From: Rhizomys pruinosus
Lineage: Eukaryota > Chordata > Mammalia > Rodentia > Spalacidae
Direction: 5' to 3'
Assembly: GCA_009823505.1 (NCBI GenBank)
Contig: VZQC01003035.1
Span: 2,622,433-2,686,432 of the forward strand
DNA: 64,000 nt
Shown here: in pieces, positions 63,172 through 64,000 of the stretch
How the letters are laid out: the number at the start of each line of letters is the position of its first letter
Position numbering within the stretch: the first letter of the stretch is position 1
Made by a program: the position numbers and the translations under genes
Notes under the pieces: model-generated
What the model was told of the DNA's origin: nothing
Seen by the model: only the letters and a program-made list of their open reading frames with translations
The model's database searches: none

Positions 63172-63787
63172 ACAAGTCCTGTCTGAGATGACAGCAACTG
63201 AGACAGTGGACACATCTGAGACAACAGGGACTGAGACACTGGAAACATCTGAGACAACCAGGACTGAGACAGTTGACATATCTGAGACAACAGGTACTGA
63301 GACAGTGGACATGTCTGAGACAACTGAGACTAAGAACGTGTTTATGTCTGAGACAAAGGGCCTGAGACAGGCGACATTTGCGAAACAACAGGGACTGAGA
63401 CAGTAGATATATCTGAAACAAAAGGGACTGTTGCTGTGGACATGTATTAGAGAACGTGGAGTGAGACAGTGGACATGTCTGATACAACCGGGATTGCGAC
63501 AGTGGACATGTCTGAAACAGCAGGCACTGACACAATGAACATGTGTGAAACAACAGGGAATGGGACAGTGGATATGTATGAAACAACAGGCAGTGATACA
63601 GTGGACATGTCTGACACAGCAGGCACTGAGACAGTGGACATGTGTAAACAATTGGGAATGAGACAGTAAACATGTCTGAGACAACAGGGACTGAGACAGT
63701 GTACTCATCTGAGTCAACAGGGTTCGAGACAGTGGACCTGTCAGTGACAATAGCGACTGAGACAGTTGACCTGACTTCAGATGTAGA
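63172..63787 (+). repeat. higher-order block B, copy 6 (615 bp)
   Basis: Same order as the other B copies, about 499 bp after the landmark of block C copy 6. Confidence 0.8.
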
Positions 63788-64000
63788 CAAGCCCTGTCTG
63801 TGATGACAGCGACTGAGACAGTGGACAAATCTGAAACAACAGGGACTGAGACAGTGGACACATCTGAGACAACCAGGACTGAGACCATTCACATATCTGA
63901 GAAAACAGGGACTGAGAGAGTGGACATGTCTGAGACAACAGGGACTGACACAGTGGATATATATGAAACAACAGGTACTGTTACAGTGGACATGTCAGAG

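Larger units (their letters stand above)
60405..64000 (+). repeat. 33-bp minisatellite array, block 16, runs off the window
   Basis: Array to the right edge with two B blocks and one C block. The final bases are still in a monomer, so the true right boundary lies outside the window. Confidence 0.97.

Noticed and set aside
999..64000. CRISPR-like repeat array
   Set aside because: The repeats are contiguous with no unique spacers, and the sequence is a eukaryotic minisatellite.
999..64000. Centromeric satellite
   Set aside because: The 33-bp unit with interspersed unique modules does not match the rodent centromeric satellites I know (minor/major satellite unit lengths), and no CENP-B box was seen in the consensus monomer.

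Overview
This is eukaryotic, almost certainly rodent, genomic DNA. B1- and B2-type SINEs, rodent-type LTR elements and long CA/TG microsatellites are all present. I find no intact protein-coding gene, no tRNA or rRNA gene and no CRISPR array. From about 967 to beyond the right end (64000) the window is one very large minisatellite/macrosatellite with a 33-bp monomer. Each monomer is made of two related halves, CTGAGACAACAGGGA (15 bp) and CTGAGACAGTGGACATGT (18 bp). After subtracting insertions there are about 1,450-1,500 monomers. Five of six frames of the perfect monomer lack a stop codon, so the many long open frames on both strands (up to about 490 codons) are by-products of the repeat.

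Layout: 1-966 is the left flank (TG repeat, diverged B1, B2 fragment, B1). At 967-998 there is one inverted monomer, then the array begins on the + strand. It is broken by a solo LTR (9097-9454), a complete short LTR element of MaLR type on the minus strand (11142-13179), and a 6.9-kb class II (ERVK-like) provirus on the minus strand (23441-30371) with 735/742-bp LTRs, a tRNA-Lys-like primer-binding site, a polypurine tract, and an interior that is mostly AT-rich and non-coding apart from gag remnants. A foreign 213-bp GC-rich piece followed by a single N lies at 60191-60404 and looks like an assembly junction.

The array has higher-order structure. Eleven copies (M1-M11) of a 370-460-bp module interrupt it in one orientation. 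Each has a CA microsatellite, a conserved non-repetitive stretch with a CTCF-like core (CTAGAGGGCGC in the best copies), and a promoter-like cassette (TGATGTCATAAAG followed by AGGTCACTTCC). Between 38.7 and 56.5 kb the modules occur as pairs about 1.1-1.45 kb apart, and pairs recur every ~3.8-4.1 kb. Other higher-order blocks recur too: a 615-617-bp block (B) and a ~350-bp block (C) about 500 bp upstream of it. A 495-bp duplication 12.9 kb apart differs at only about 7 sites, so the array has been reshuffled recently.

Most interesting reading (inference): a rodent macrosatellite with co-oriented, regularly spaced CTCF-like sites and variable unit length, resembling the architecture described for X-linked DXZ4/Dxz4. 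In addition, nearly every canonical monomer carries GGACATGTCT, a perfect match to the p53-family half-site consensus RRRCWWGYYY, at 33-bp (about three helical turns) spacing. Neither reading is proven by sequence alone; chromosomal location and binding data would decide.
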